Source of the DNA: Bacteroidota bacterium
Lineage (GTDB): Bacteria > Bacteroidota > Bacteroidia > Chitinophagales > Chitinophagaceae
Length of the DNA stretch: 18,456 nucleotides
Direction: 5' to 3'
NCBI GenBank assembly: GCA_947461985.1
Contig: CANHNT010000006.1
Span: 1 to 18,456, forward strand
The position numbers were made by a program, and so were the translations under genes. The notes below the pieces were generated by a model. That model was not told the origin of the DNA, ran no database searches, and worked only from the letters and a program-made list of their open reading frames with translations. This document shows, one piece after another, positions 1 to 8,930 of the stretch. Position 1 is the stretch's first letter. Every line of letters starts with the position of its first letter.

Positions 1-2127
1 AAAACAGATATCAATGGGTTTTTTAATATTCCAAAATTACCTGCAGGCTCGTATATTATGGTTGCTTCCTCTATCGGTTTTGAAACTTATGAAAAAGAAG
101 TAATGATTGAAGCAGGAGAAAACACACAAGTAAAAATTTCGTTGTTGAAAAAATCGAAGGAATTAAGAAGTGTAAGTATATCAGCCAAAAAAGAAGAAAA
201 AACATACGAAACAAAAGTAGGGATGACCAGAATAACTCCTAAAGAATTAAAAATAATGCCAAGTATAGGAGGAGAGCCTGATATTGCACAATACTTGCAA
301 GTCATGCCCGGTGTAATTTCAACAGGTGATCAAGGAGGACAATTATATATTAGAGGAGGTTCACCCATTCAAAATAAAATTTTATTAGATGGAATGACTA
401 TATACAATCCGTTTCACTCTATCGGATTATATTCTGTTTTCGAAACTGATGCCATTCGCTCAGCCGATGTGCACAGTGGTGGTTTTGGGGTTGAATATGG
501 CGATCGTACCTCAGCAATTGTGAGTGTGACTACCAAAGATGGAAATAAAAAAAGGCAATCGGGCAAATTGGCCATTAATCCAATTTTAGCCAAGGTTTTT
601 TTAGAAGGACCTTTGCTTAAGGACAAAGGAGATACAGGAACAGCAATCACTTATATTGCATCATTAAAACACAGTTATTTAGACAGAAGTTCAAAAACAT
701 TATACAGTAGTTTAGGGGAACCCTATTCGTCTGGACTCCCATTTACATTTACAGATTTATATGGGAAAATAAATATCAACACGAATAATGGAAGTAAGTT
801 TAGTTTTTTTGGATTTAATTTTAATGATCGAGTTAATTATTTAAATATTTCTGATTTAAACTGGAAAAGTTCAGGAGGTGGAACCAATTTTGTAATAACT
901 CCAGGAAATTCGTCTTCATTAGTTTCTGGTGGTTTTTATTTTTCAGATTACAAAATAAAATTAGATGAAAACGATGGAAAGCCAAGAGAAAGTGCTATCA
1001 ATGGTTTTGATGCAAACATAAAAGTATCTACTTATTTTCCTAATCATACAGAACTATTTTATGGGATCGAATTTGCAGGTTTTAAAACCCAATATCAATA
1101 TTATAATTATGTAGATATTTTACAAGTACAAAATGATTACACCACTCAATTAGGTGGTTTTTTGAAATTGAAAAAGAGTTTTGGCGATAAATTTATTTTT
1201 GAACCAGGATTGAGAATACAATATTATGCCTCATTACCAGTAACGAGGGTTGAGCCTAGAATAGCGATGAAATACAATTTAACTAAAAATCTTCGATTGA
1301 AAGGTTCTGCTGGGATGTATTCTCAAAATTTAATTTCATCTAAATCAGACAGAGATATTGTAAATTTCTTTACAGGATTTTTAACTTCACCAGATTTTGA
1401 AATTGCAAAACCAGATGGGAGTTATGCAAAAAATAATATTCAAAAAGCATACCATGCAGTTTTCGGAATTGAAGCAGATGTAAACGATTTTGAATTTACA
1501 GTGGAGCCATGGTATAAATATTTTGACCAGTTAATTACAATCAATAGATATAAATTGAAGCAAGAAGACCCCGATTTTTCAATTGAAAAGGGCCAAGCTT
1601 ATGGGACAGATTTTACCTTGAAATATGCAAAAGGTCGAAAATATCTTTGGGCAGTGTATTCTTATGGTCATGTAGATAGAAACGATGGCAAGCAAACGTA
1701 TCCTACACCATTTGATAGAAGACATAACGTTAATATTTTAGCATCGTATACCATGGGCAAAAAATGGGATTGGGAAATTTCTGCTCGTTTCAATTATGGG
1801 TCTGCTTTCCCATTCACTCAAACGCAAACGTTTACTGAAAATATTAATTTTGCTGGCGGTATTGGAACGGATTACTTAACTCAAAATGGAAGTTTAAATA
1901 TTGTGTATGCCAATAAAATTAATGGTGGCCGATTGTCTGATTATCATCGTTTAGATTTATCTGCAAAGAAAAAATTCTCCTTTGGGAAATACAATGTTTT
2001 AGAGCTAACAGCCAGTGTGAGTAATGCGTATGATAGACAAAATATATTTTACATTGATCGTGTAAAAAACACGCGTCAATATCAATTGCCCGTCTTCCCA
2101 AGTTTAGGGGTCTCTTGGAATTTTTAG
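1..2127 (+). CDS. TonB-dependent outer-membrane receptor, 5' end cut by window edge
   Basis: This is an outer-membrane active transporter that would take up a ligand using TonB-ExbBD energy; the substrate cannot be told. The frame is open from base 1. The 19 codons before the first ATG (base 58) read as the end of a carboxypeptidase-regulatory-like beta-sandwich (PKLPAGSYIMVASSIGFET), so that ATG is not the real start. A plug domain follows at about visible codons 77-180, with the signature YIRGGSPIQNKILLDGM and then EYGDRTSAIVSVTTKDG. The rest, to codon 708, has alternating aromatic and polar beta-strands of a 22-stranded barrel and ends in WNF, the aromatic C-terminus expected for Bam-dependent insertion. 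No SusD-like lipoprotein follows and the SusC plug signature is absent, so this is not a classical SusCD pair. The next gene begins 19 bases downstream and is probably co-transcribed. The family call is firm; the ligand is unknown. Confidence 0.93.
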   Translation, partial: KTDINGFFNIPKLPAGSYIMVASSIGFETYEKEVMIEAGENTQVKISLLKKSKELRSVSISAKKEEKTYETKVGMTRITPKELKIMPSIGGEPDIAQYLQVMPGVISTGDQGGQLYIRGGSPIQNKILLDGMTIYNPFHSIGLYSVFETDAIRSADVHSGGFGVEYGDRTSAIVSVTTKDGNKKRQSGKLAINPILAKVFLEGPLLKDKGDTGTAITYIASLKHSYLDRSSKTLYSSLGEPYSSGLPFTFTDLYGKININTNNGSKFSFFGFNFNDRVNYLNISDLNWKSSGGGTNFVITPGNSSSLVSGGFYFSDYKIKLDENDGKPRESAINGFDANIKVSTYFPNHTELFYGIEFAGFKTQYQYYNYVDILQVQNDYTTQLGGFLKLKKSFGDKFIFEPGLRIQYYASLPVTRVEPRIAMKYNLTKNLRLKGSAGMYSQNLISSKSDRDIVNFFTGFLTSPDFEIAKPDGSYAKNNIQKAYHAVFGIEADVNDFEFTVEPWYKYFDQLITINRYKLKQEDPDFSIEKGQAYGTDFTLKYAKGRKYLWAVYSYGHVDRNDGKQTYPTPFDRRHNVNILASYTMGKKWDWEISARFNYGSAFPFTQTQTFTENINFAGGIGTDYLTQNGSLNIVYANKINGGRLSDYHRLDLSAKKKFSFGKYNVLELTASVSNAYDRQNIFYIDRVKNTRQYQLPVFPSLGVSWNF

Positions 2128-2146
2128 AATTAAAAAACAACATAAT

Positions 2147-5100
2147 TTGAAAAGAATAATTTATTTAACATTACTTTCTATCTCAATCTTAACAACGATA
2201 AACGCTCAAAAATCAATTCGATTTACAGATAAAAATTATTGGCTACATGAAGCAGAAAAACAACTTCAAGTAGGTTTATACAATCAAGCTGAAAACTCGT
2301 TGAAATTATTTTTTGATAAAAGAAAAAGTTCAGTGCTCGACTATGAAACCCAATGGGCAAAATATTTACAACTTTTAGCCGCACTGAATTTACAACGATA
2401 TGATGCTGAATATAATTTCAAAATATTTATAAATAATACGCCTTTTGATTTAATAAAAGAAAGAGGACATTTTTTATTAGCAAGATATTATTTTAGTAAA
2501 AATAATTTTGAATTAGCCATACCTTCATTTGAAAAGTCGGGTATTGATTTTTTAACGAATGAAGAAATCTCCATCCGAAATTTTGAATTAGGATATGCAT
2601 ATCTTGCTTCACAAAAATTAGAAAAAGCAGCACCATTATTTGCTTCTGTAAAAGGAATTCCAGGATCGTATTTTACACCAGGAAATTATTATCATGGAAT
2701 ATACTGTTACTATAATAATAATTATGACGAAGCATTAACGAGTTTTAAATTGTCTGAAAATGATCCTCAATTTAAATCAGTAATTCCTTTTTATTATACC
2801 GAAATAAATTATTTAAAAGGCAATAAAAAACAAGCGTTAGAAGATGCAAAACAAGCGTTAGATGGAGGCAAATCTATTTATTACCAAAACGAATTAAATC
2901 AGTTGGCTGGTCAGATTTATTTTGAGCAAGATGATTTTAAAAATGCAGAAATTTATTTTAATAAATACATTGCATCTTGCGAAAGTCCAAGAAAAGAAGA
3001 TTATTTCAGATTAGGATATGTGCAATATCAACAAGCAAAATTTAATCAAGCCACTACTAACTTTAATTTAATGTATAAAGGCAACGATTTAATTTCTCAA
3101 AAAGCATATTATTTTTTAGCTAATTGTTATTTAAGTTCAAATAAAAAAGACAATGCCTATAATGCTTTTTTGAGTTGCAGTGAAATGAATAACGATTTAA
3201 AATTAAAAGAAATTGCGTTGTTTCATATTGCAAAATTAAGTTATGAAAATAAGGAAGATGTACTGGCAGAAAAACAATTGTCAAATTTTTTAATCCAATT
3301 TCCAACTGCTCAATATTCATCTGAAGCAATGGAACTATTGGCCTACTTAAACATTAAAAATGATCGCTTTGATGATGCCATGATTGCCATGAATAAAATG
3401 AAATCTATTTCGGCACCATTAAAAAAAATGTATCAACGTGCTAACTATGCTAGAGGAATTCAAATGTTATTGGATGAGAATTCAGAAAAAGCCTTAAATT
3501 ATTTTGACGAAAGTAATCGATATAAAATAGATCCTATCATCGCCAGTTTAACCACTTTTTGGCAATCTGAAACCATGTATAGAATGGGACGTTTTGAAGA
3601 GGCTTTAGATTTCGCTGATTTTTTTATTAATAATACAAATGATCAAGCATTGCAAGATTACCAATCAAAAGCGCATTTGTTGAAATCGTATGTTTATTTT
3701 CAAAATGAGGATAAAGAAAATTTAAATAAAGAATTTGCACTTATTGCTGATGCCAATGCCACTTCACCAGAAAAATTATTGGGGTCTGTTAAATCTAATT
3801 TTATTCCAGAAAACATTCCTTTGGTTGAAAATGATCCTTATGTATTGATATATAATTTGCCAGAAGAAAAAACGAATTTTGAATATACTCCAATTCCTTT
3901 AAAGCCAATTGCTTTCAATAATGCAAGTACTACGAACAAAATGGATAATTATTGTAAATTTGGAATAGGAAATGTATCCACTTATAATTTAGAAATAGGG
4001 TATGACTTTAGCAAAATTGCACTGATGCCTTTGTATGTTGATTTTAGAAGCACTTCATCATCAACTGAACGAATTAAATTTCAACGGTACAGTCAATCTC
4101 ATTTAGGTGCAAAAGCCGAACGAAAAGTTGGCCATTATTTAGTAAACGCTCAAGTTGCTTTTGATAGAAATAAACAATATTATTATGGATACAATCATCA
4201 AAAATTTGATTATACCAATACCGATATTAAACAAGTTTTTAGCAATTTTGGAATTCAAGTTGAAGGGAAAGATATATTGAAAAAAAATAAACAGGTCAAT
4301 TATTTCCCTACTACATACCTAGGAATTTATACGGATAAATTTGGTGCATCAGAGTTGAATGCAACAGCAGACTTGCCGCTAGCATACGAAAAAAATATAA
4401 ACAACTTAATGACTTTTTCTGTAGGCGCTAACATCAATTTAAATGCTTATCAAGTGAAAAATTTGGGCACACAAAATAACTCCATGTTAATCCTAAAACC
4501 ATCTTTCACAAAAAAATATAAAGATGCAATTATTAAAGTAGGATTATATCCTGTATTAGCACAAAAAATGCATTTATTGCCTGATGTCACCTTTGCTTAC
4601 CCTATAGGAAAATACAGGGCACAATTAATGGCTGGTTTGCAATCTTGCATTCGCTTAAATTCATTTAAAGAAATGACCACTCATAATCCTTTTATATTTA
4701 ATTATTACAACATTAAACAATCAAAAAATACAGAACTATTTGCTGGGATGAGTGGGAGCTATTTAAAAAATGTTAGTTACTCATCAAAAATAGGTGCAGT
4801 TCATTATAAAAATTTGCCAGTTTATATAAACGATACTTCATTGGATAATAAACAATTTACGGTAGGTTTTGAACCCAATGCGCTGGGATTAATTTTTGAA
4901 GGTTCAGCAAATTACACTTTCAATTCAAATTTTTTAGCAGGGTTTGATCTGTCGTTAAAGCCAATTTTAAAAACAGCATCAGGGCAAAAAATATGGGGTT
5001 ATAGACCCAATACATTTGATATTTATGCGAAAGTGAAGGCTACGAATGATATTATATTAAAAGCAGATGTGTTAATTCGTTCAGGTTCAAGCGTCATTGA

Positions 5101-5317
5101 AAAAGATATTTTAGCAAAAACATCGTCCGCAAAAACATTATCAGGCGCAGTTGATGTTAACATTGGAGCAAATTATTTGATCAATAAAAAATGGAATGTT
5201 TATTTAGATATTAATAATTTATTAAATAATAGCTATAAGCGCTGGTATGGCTACGAAAACTTTGGGATCAATGTTCAATTTGGATTAATTAGAATGTTTA
5301 ACTCAACAATTAAATAA
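2147..5317 (+). CDS. Exported TPR protein with C-terminal outer-membrane beta-barrel
   Basis: A 1056-residue protein. Residues 1-20 are a signal peptide (KRIIYLTLLSISILTTINA, then Q). Residues about 25-540 are helical repeats with TPR spacing, for example GYAYLASQKLEKAAPLF (149-165), IYFEQDDFKNAEIYFNKYI (257-275) and MYRMGRFEEALDFADFFI (477-494). From about residue 600 the sequence becomes beta-rich with aromatic-polar alternation and ends with a TonB-receptor-like last hairpin (DINNLLNNSYKRWYGYENFG), but there is no plug domain. The start is TTG: no in-frame ATG occurs in the first 300 codons (the first internal Met is near residue 309), and TTG sits exactly at the signal peptide. It lies 19 bases after the TonB receptor, so the two are probably one operon. 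The layout recalls PgaA and BcsC exporters (periplasmic TPRs joined to a barrel), but family identity with them is not shown. Function unknown; likely an outer-membrane scaffold or channel. Confidence 0.85.
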   Translation: MKRIIYLTLLSISILTTINAQKSIRFTDKNYWLHEAEKQLQVGLYNQAENSLKLFFDKRKSSVLDYETQWAKYLQLLAALNLQRYDAEYNFKIFINNTPFDLIKERGHFLLARYYFSKNNFELAIPSFEKSGIDFLTNEEISIRNFELGYAYLASQKLEKAAPLFASVKGIPGSYFTPGNYYHGIYCYYNNNYDEALTSFKLSENDPQFKSVIPFYYTEINYLKGNKKQALEDAKQALDGGKSIYYQNELNQLAGQIYFEQDDFKNAEIYFNKYIASCESPRKEDYFRLGYVQYQQAKFNQATTNFNLMYKGNDLISQKAYYFLANCYLSSNKKDNAYNAFLSCSEMNNDLKLKEIALFHIAKLSYENKEDVLAEKQLSNFLIQFPTAQYSSEAMELLAYLNIKNDRFDDAMIAMNKMKSISAPLKKMYQRANYARGIQMLLDENSEKALNYFDESNRYKIDPIIASLTTFWQSETMYRMGRFEEALDFADFFINNTNDQALQDYQSKAHLLKSYVYFQNEDKENLNKEFALIADANATSPEKLLGSVKSNFIPENIPLVENDPYVLIYNLPEEKTNFEYTPIPLKPIAFNNASTTNKMDNYCKFGIGNVSTYNLEIGYDFSKIALMPLYVDFRSTSSSTERIKFQRYSQSHLGAKAERKVGHYLVNAQVAFDRNKQYYYGYNHQKFDYTNTDIKQVFSNFGIQVEGKDILKKNKQVNYFPTTYLGIYTDKFGASELNATADLPLAYEKNINNLMTFSVGANINLNAYQVKNLGTQNNSMLILKPSFTKKYKDAIIKVGLYPVLAQKMHLLPDVTFAYPIGKYRAQLMAGLQSCIRLNSFKEMTTHNPFIFNYYNIKQSKNTELFAGMSGSYLKNVSYSSKIGAVHYKNLPVYINDTSLDNKQFTVGFEPNALGLIFEGSANYTFNSNFLAGFDLSLKPILKTASGQKIWGYRPNTFDIYAKVKATNDIILKADVLIRSGSSVIEKDILAKTSSAKTLSGAVDVNIGANYLINKKWNVYLDINNLLNNSYKRWYGYENFGINVQFGLIRMFNSTIK

Positions 5318-5345
5318 TATAATTTTATTTTGGTAGATTAGGCTT

Positions 5346-5353
5346 TACTTTTG
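5346..5353 (+). promoter_or_regulatory. -7 promoter element of the HU/SPOR gene
   Basis: TACTTTTG matches the Bacteroidota -7 consensus TAnnTTTG and lies 34 bases before the ATG at 5388, in the 70-base gap after the TPR-barrel gene. No TTTG stands at the ideal 19-21 base distance upstream, so the -33 half is weak. It suggests the HU/SPOR gene can be transcribed independently of the two genes before it. Confidence 0.5.
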
Positions 5354-5387
5354 TAATACTTTTTAAATTTTATAACAAGCTACAAAC

Positions 5388-6365
5388 ATGGATATCGGAA
5401 AATATATTGGAAAATTTCTTATCAAAAACAAATATTGCAGTCTTTCAGGATTGGGTGTTTTTGAATTAAAAAAAATTCCAGCGTATGAGCAAAAAGGAGA
5501 AATTAGCAATCCTGCACACCAAGTTACTTTTACACCTATAGGTAGTATAGACGATACTTTCGCATCTTTTATAGCTTCGTTTGAAAACGTGAGCATTAGT
5601 AATGCTGCGAACAATATTAAAGAATATTGCAGAAACGCAAAAGAGGAAATTGAAAATAACGGGAAATTTGGTATCGAAAATTTAGGCAATTTAACTTCAT
5701 CAAATGGCAAGTTGGTTTTTCATCAAAATGCTGATTTAGACTTAGGACTAAGCTCTATTCCAGTAACACCTATCGAAATAAAACCGATTAATCCTGAAAC
5801 TCAAGAAAAAATAAAAGAAAATTTCAGTTACCCTCCAGCTAACACAACCTACTTAAGAAGCAAACAAATTAATTGGACAAAAATGCTTGTACCCGTTTTA
5901 GTTGTAGTTGTGTTAGTTATTGCAGGCTATTTTGGTTACAATTATTATAAAAATAATTCATCTTCTGATAGCGAACCCAATATAACTGAAACTCCACCTG
6001 TTCAAATTGATACAATAGCAACCCCAACAGTAGATACAACAGCACCATTAGTCAGCGATACTTTACAACATGATACTACCTTAGCACCAACTTCAACAAT
6101 AAATGATACAATTGCAGCGTCAGCAAAACCCGTGGCGATAGGGAAAGAGTATAAAGTTTTAATTTTTACATACAATGAGGAAGCAAGTGCAATCGCCAAA
6201 GTAAATAAGTTAAATAGATATGGTAACAAATCTTCTGTTGTCAATTTAAACGGGCAATTTATGGTCGCAATAACGGCATCTAATCTGCAAAATGATACTA
6301 CTAAATTAGTAGATTCATTACGACGTTTTTTCAACCCTAAAGGTCAAGTGCATATTATTAAATAA
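5388..6365 (+). CDS. HU-CCDC81-SPOR family membrane protein
   Basis: A 325-residue single-span membrane protein. Residues 1-112 resemble the paired HU/CCDC81-like domains of Bacteroidota (IGKFLIKNKYCSLSGLGVFEL early, then a second unit with NGKFGIENLGNLTSSNGKL at 91-109). A basic and aromatic stretch leads into one membrane helix at about 166-185 (MLVPVLVVVVLVIAGYFGY). Next is a low-complexity Thr/Asp/Pro linker (about 190-248, repeated DTI/DTT motifs). A SPOR-like domain closes the protein at about 252-325 (KEYKVLIFTYNEEASAIAKV ... FMVAITA). SPOR domains bind denuded septal peptidoglycan, and HU-superfamily domains can bind DNA, so the family is proposed to link chromosome and cell envelope; that role is inferred, not proven. 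The HU part is expected in the cytoplasm and SPOR in the periplasm. It has its own -7 box and is followed by a convergent gene. Confidence 0.87.
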   Translation: MDIGKYIGKFLIKNKYCSLSGLGVFELKKIPAYEQKGEISNPAHQVTFTPIGSIDDTFASFIASFENVSISNAANNIKEYCRNAKEEIENNGKFGIENLGNLTSSNGKLVFHQNADLDLGLSSIPVTPIEIKPINPETQEKIKENFSYPPANTTYLRSKQINWTKMLVPVLVVVVLVIAGYFGYNYYKNNSSSDSEPNITETPPVQIDTIATPTVDTTAPLVSDTLQHDTTLAPTSTINDTIAASAKPVAIGKEYKVLIFTYNEEASAIAKVNKLNRYGNKSSVVNLNGQFMVAITASNLQNDTTKLVDSLRRFFNPKGQVHIIK

Positions 6366-6431
6366 TATTTTAAGGAAATCGGCTTTATTTAATGTGAAGG
6401 TTGACATACTTAAAACGGCATGAAAATAAAT

Positions 6432-8930
6432 TTATTCTTCAAAATAAACTCTTTTCACTCGTTGTGAAATGCCAGTAAGAATTTCGTAAGGAATGGTGTC
6501 TGCCCATTTTGCAAGTTGTTGAACAGGTAGCTCTTCGCCAAACACAATAACGTTATCACCTTCTTGAGCTTGTGGCACATCGGTAATATCTAACATGCAC
6601 ATATCCATGCATACATTGCCCACTATGGGAACCAAGTGTCCGTTTAAAAACATTTTGCCCACTCCATTGCCTAGTCGTCGTGAAATGCCATCGGCATAGC
6701 CAACACTCACCGTACCAATTATAGTGTCTCGGTTGAGCACACCTTTTCGGTTATAGCCAATCGTTTCGGTAGAGGGCACTTTTTTAATTTGAGAAATAAT
6801 GGTTTTCATTCGGCTTACATTTTTAAGCTTATTTTTCATGCACTTACTTCCATCAATACCATATAAACCTAAACCCAATCGCACCATATCGAAATGTAAT
6901 TCAGGATGACGAACAATGCCTGATGAGTTGCACAAATGCTTTATGAATGAATAACCTAAACCTTTTTGCAATTGCTCATTCATCGCTAAAAAAAGATGAG
7001 CTTGTTGTTGAGTAAATTCATCAAGTTTAGGGTCTTCACTTCCCGAAAGGTGTGAGAAAACAGAAACAATTTTTACTTCTGGATGAATATTCAGTTGTTC
7101 AATTAAGCCATTGATATCTTCTTTTTCAAATCCTAAACGATGCATGCCTGTATCGAGTTTAATGTGAATAGGGAAATTTATAGTAGATGTTTCTTGCAAC
7201 TCTTCAATCATTTTTTGAAGAATTCTGAAATTATAAATTTCTGGTTCGAGATTCCATTCAATTAATTGTGAAAACGAATTTTCATCAGCATTCATAACCA
7301 TTATTGGCAATTTAATGCCTGCTTTTCGCAAGGCAATTCCTTCGTCGGAATAGGCAACAGCTAAATAGTTTGCACCTTCAAACTGGAGTTTATTCGCAAT
7401 TTCGAAACTGCCACTGCCATACGAAAAGGCTTTCACCATAGCCATAATTTGTGTGCCTGGTTTTAGCAAGGCTTGGAACTGTTTGTAGTTTTCTAATAAA
7501 TTATTCAAATTTATTTCTACTACTGTTTGATGAATTCGTTCTTGCAAACGTTTTGCAATTTTTTCAAATTCAAATTTTCGAGCACCTTTAATTAAAATAC
7601 TTTCATTGCTAAAAGAGGACGTATCCATGCTTTCTAAAAAAGCATCGGTTGTTTTATAAAAAGTAGATTGGAGTTTTCTGTTGTTTCTAAAAATGGCTTT
7701 ATTTCTGGTAAGTGTTTCGCCAATGCCAATAAATTTTTGAATCTTTTTTTGCTTTAATAAATCGGCAACTTCATCATACAATTCGTTTTCTCTTCCACTT
7801 TGAAAAATATCGGAAAGGATCACTGTTTTTTCTTCGTGTTGATTTTGTTGCAATAAAAAATCTAATGCAATCGTAAATGATGAAACATCTGAATTGTAAC
7901 TATCATTAATTAAAGTACAATTATTAATGCCTTTCATCAACTCTAAACGCATTGCAATATAGTTTAGTTTGGATATTCTTTTTTGAATCAACTTTTGATC
8001 AACATGCAAATGCAACATGGTTAACCAACAATGAATGCTGTCTTCAATGTAGGCATCATCAATAAACGGAATAATGATTTCATGCGTTTCATTTTGAAAA
8101 ACAGCTGTTAGTTTTGTTTGAAAATTTTCTTTAATAATTGAGCTGATTTGCAAATCGGCATCAAGCTTTTTACTCCATGTTAATAGCTTAATTTCTCGTT
8201 GTTGATTTTGTTTTATGTTTGAAGCAAATTGCAAAATGCATTCATGTAAAACAGCATAATCTTTATTATAAATGAGCACATCGCTGTGCTGAAATAATTT
8301 TAGTTTTTCGTTTACTTTATGTTTGATGTTTAAAAAACCTTCGTTATGGGTTTCGCCAATATTAGTAAAAATGCCAACGGTTGGTTTAATCATTTTTTCG
8401 AGCTGGTCCATCTCATCGCTTTGCGAAATGCCTGCTTCAAAAATGCCTAAATTGTGGTCCTCATTTATTTGCCAAACCGACAGAGGCACTCCAATTTGTG
8501 AGTTAAAACTTTTAGGACTACGAACAATTTTATAATCGTTTTCAAGTAATTGATATAGCCATTCTTTTACAATAGTTTTTCCATTACTCCCTGTAATGCC
8601 TATAATTGGAAACGTAAATTTATTTCGATGCCAAGTAACAATTTGTTGCAGCGCTAACACCGTGTTTTTCACTTCAATAAACCATGCATCTTTAAACGAA
8701 GCCATATTATTTATTTCTTCACTCACTAAAAAACAACGAACACCAGCATGGTAAACCTGCTCAATATATTGATGTGCATTTCTTCTTTCAGTAACAATTG
8801 GAACAAAAATTGAAGAGGCAGGGTAGGCAATTTTTCGACTATCAATTAATAAATTATCGATAGCGAAATCATTAGCGGCTAAAATAATTTTTCCTTTTAC
8901 AACCGTATTAATTTCGTTAGTTTGAATCAT
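6432..8930 (-). CDS. MurF-alanine racemase fusion (D-Ala-D-Ala adding enzyme / Alr)
   Basis: A bifunctional 832-residue cytoplasmic enzyme for peptidoglycan precursors. The N-terminal half (about 1-465) is MurF, which ligates D-Ala-D-Ala to UDP-MurNAc-tripeptide using ATP. It has the P-loop GITGSNGKT (111-119, Lys118), MRLE (327-330), DSYNSD (343-348) and the closing KGARKFEFE (448-456). The C-terminal half (about 468-832) is a PLP alanine racemase, with the Schiff-base lysine in MVKAFSYGSG (Lys500), IGYNRKG carrying the expected catalytic tyrosine (Tyr726), VGYADGISRRL (743-753), CMDMCMLDI (774-782) and the C-terminal YEILTGISQRVKRVY. One chain thus makes D-Ala and adds the dipeptide; Ddl would act between. 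The fusion is known in Bacteroidota. Its ATG at 8930 lies inside the TerC-family gene, a 14-base overlap that suggests translational coupling. Both active sites look complete. Confidence 0.96.
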   Translation of the reverse strand: MIQTNEINTVVKGKIILAANDFAIDNLLIDSRKIAYPASSIFVPIVTERRNAHQYIEQVYHAGVRCFLVSEEINNMASFKDAWFIEVKNTVLALQQIVTWHRNKFTFPIIGITGSNGKTIVKEWLYQLLENDYKIVRSPKSFNSQIGVPLSVWQINEDHNLGIFEAGISQSDEMDQLEKMIKPTVGIFTNIGETHNEGFLNIKHKVNEKLKLFQHSDVLIYNKDYAVLHECILQFASNIKQNQQREIKLLTWSKKLDADLQISSIIKENFQTKLTAVFQNETHEIIIPFIDDAYIEDSIHCWLTMLHLHVDQKLIQKRISKLNYIAMRLELMKGINNCTLINDSYNSDVSSFTIALDFLLQQNQHEEKTVILSDIFQSGRENELYDEVADLLKQKKIQKFIGIGETLTRNKAIFRNNRKLQSTFYKTTDAFLESMDTSSFSNESILIKGARKFEFEKIAKRLQERIHQTVVEINLNNLLENYKQFQALLKPGTQIMAMVKAFSYGSGSFEIANKLQFEGANYLAVAYSDEGIALRKAGIKLPIMVMNADENSFSQLIEWNLEPEIYNFRILQKMIEELQETSTINFPIHIKLDTGMHRLGFEKEDINGLIEQLNIHPEVKIVSVFSHLSGSEDPKLDEFTQQQAHLFLAMNEQLQKGLGYSFIKHLCNSSGIVRHPELHFDMVRLGLGLYGIDGSKCMKNKLKNVSRMKTIISQIKKVPSTETIGYNRKGVLNRDTIIGTVSVGYADGISRRLGNGVGKMFLNGHLVPIVGNVCMDMCMLDITDVPQAQEGDNVIVFGEELPVQQLAKWADTIPYEILTGISQRVKRVYFEE

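Noticed and set aside
1..5317. Polysaccharide utilisation (SusCD) locus
   Set aside because: The receptor lacks the SusC plug signature, the next gene is not a SusD lipoprotein, and there are no glycoside hydrolases.
5388..6365. Conflict or defence system built on the HU-like protein
   Set aside because: The neighbours are housekeeping or envelope genes, with no nuclease, toxin, reverse transcriptase or nucleotide-signalling partner.
6357..6393. Nine-bp inverted repeat (ATTAAATAA / TTATTTAAT) at the end of the HU/SPOR gene as terminator
   Set aside because: The stem is pure A+T, the loop is 19 bases, it overlaps the last codons and no T-run follows; likely compositional chance.
8323..8535. 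Short plus-strand open frame inside the MurF-Alr gene
   Set aside because: It is an antisense shadow of a well-supported conserved gene, with no domain, signal peptide or promoter of its own.
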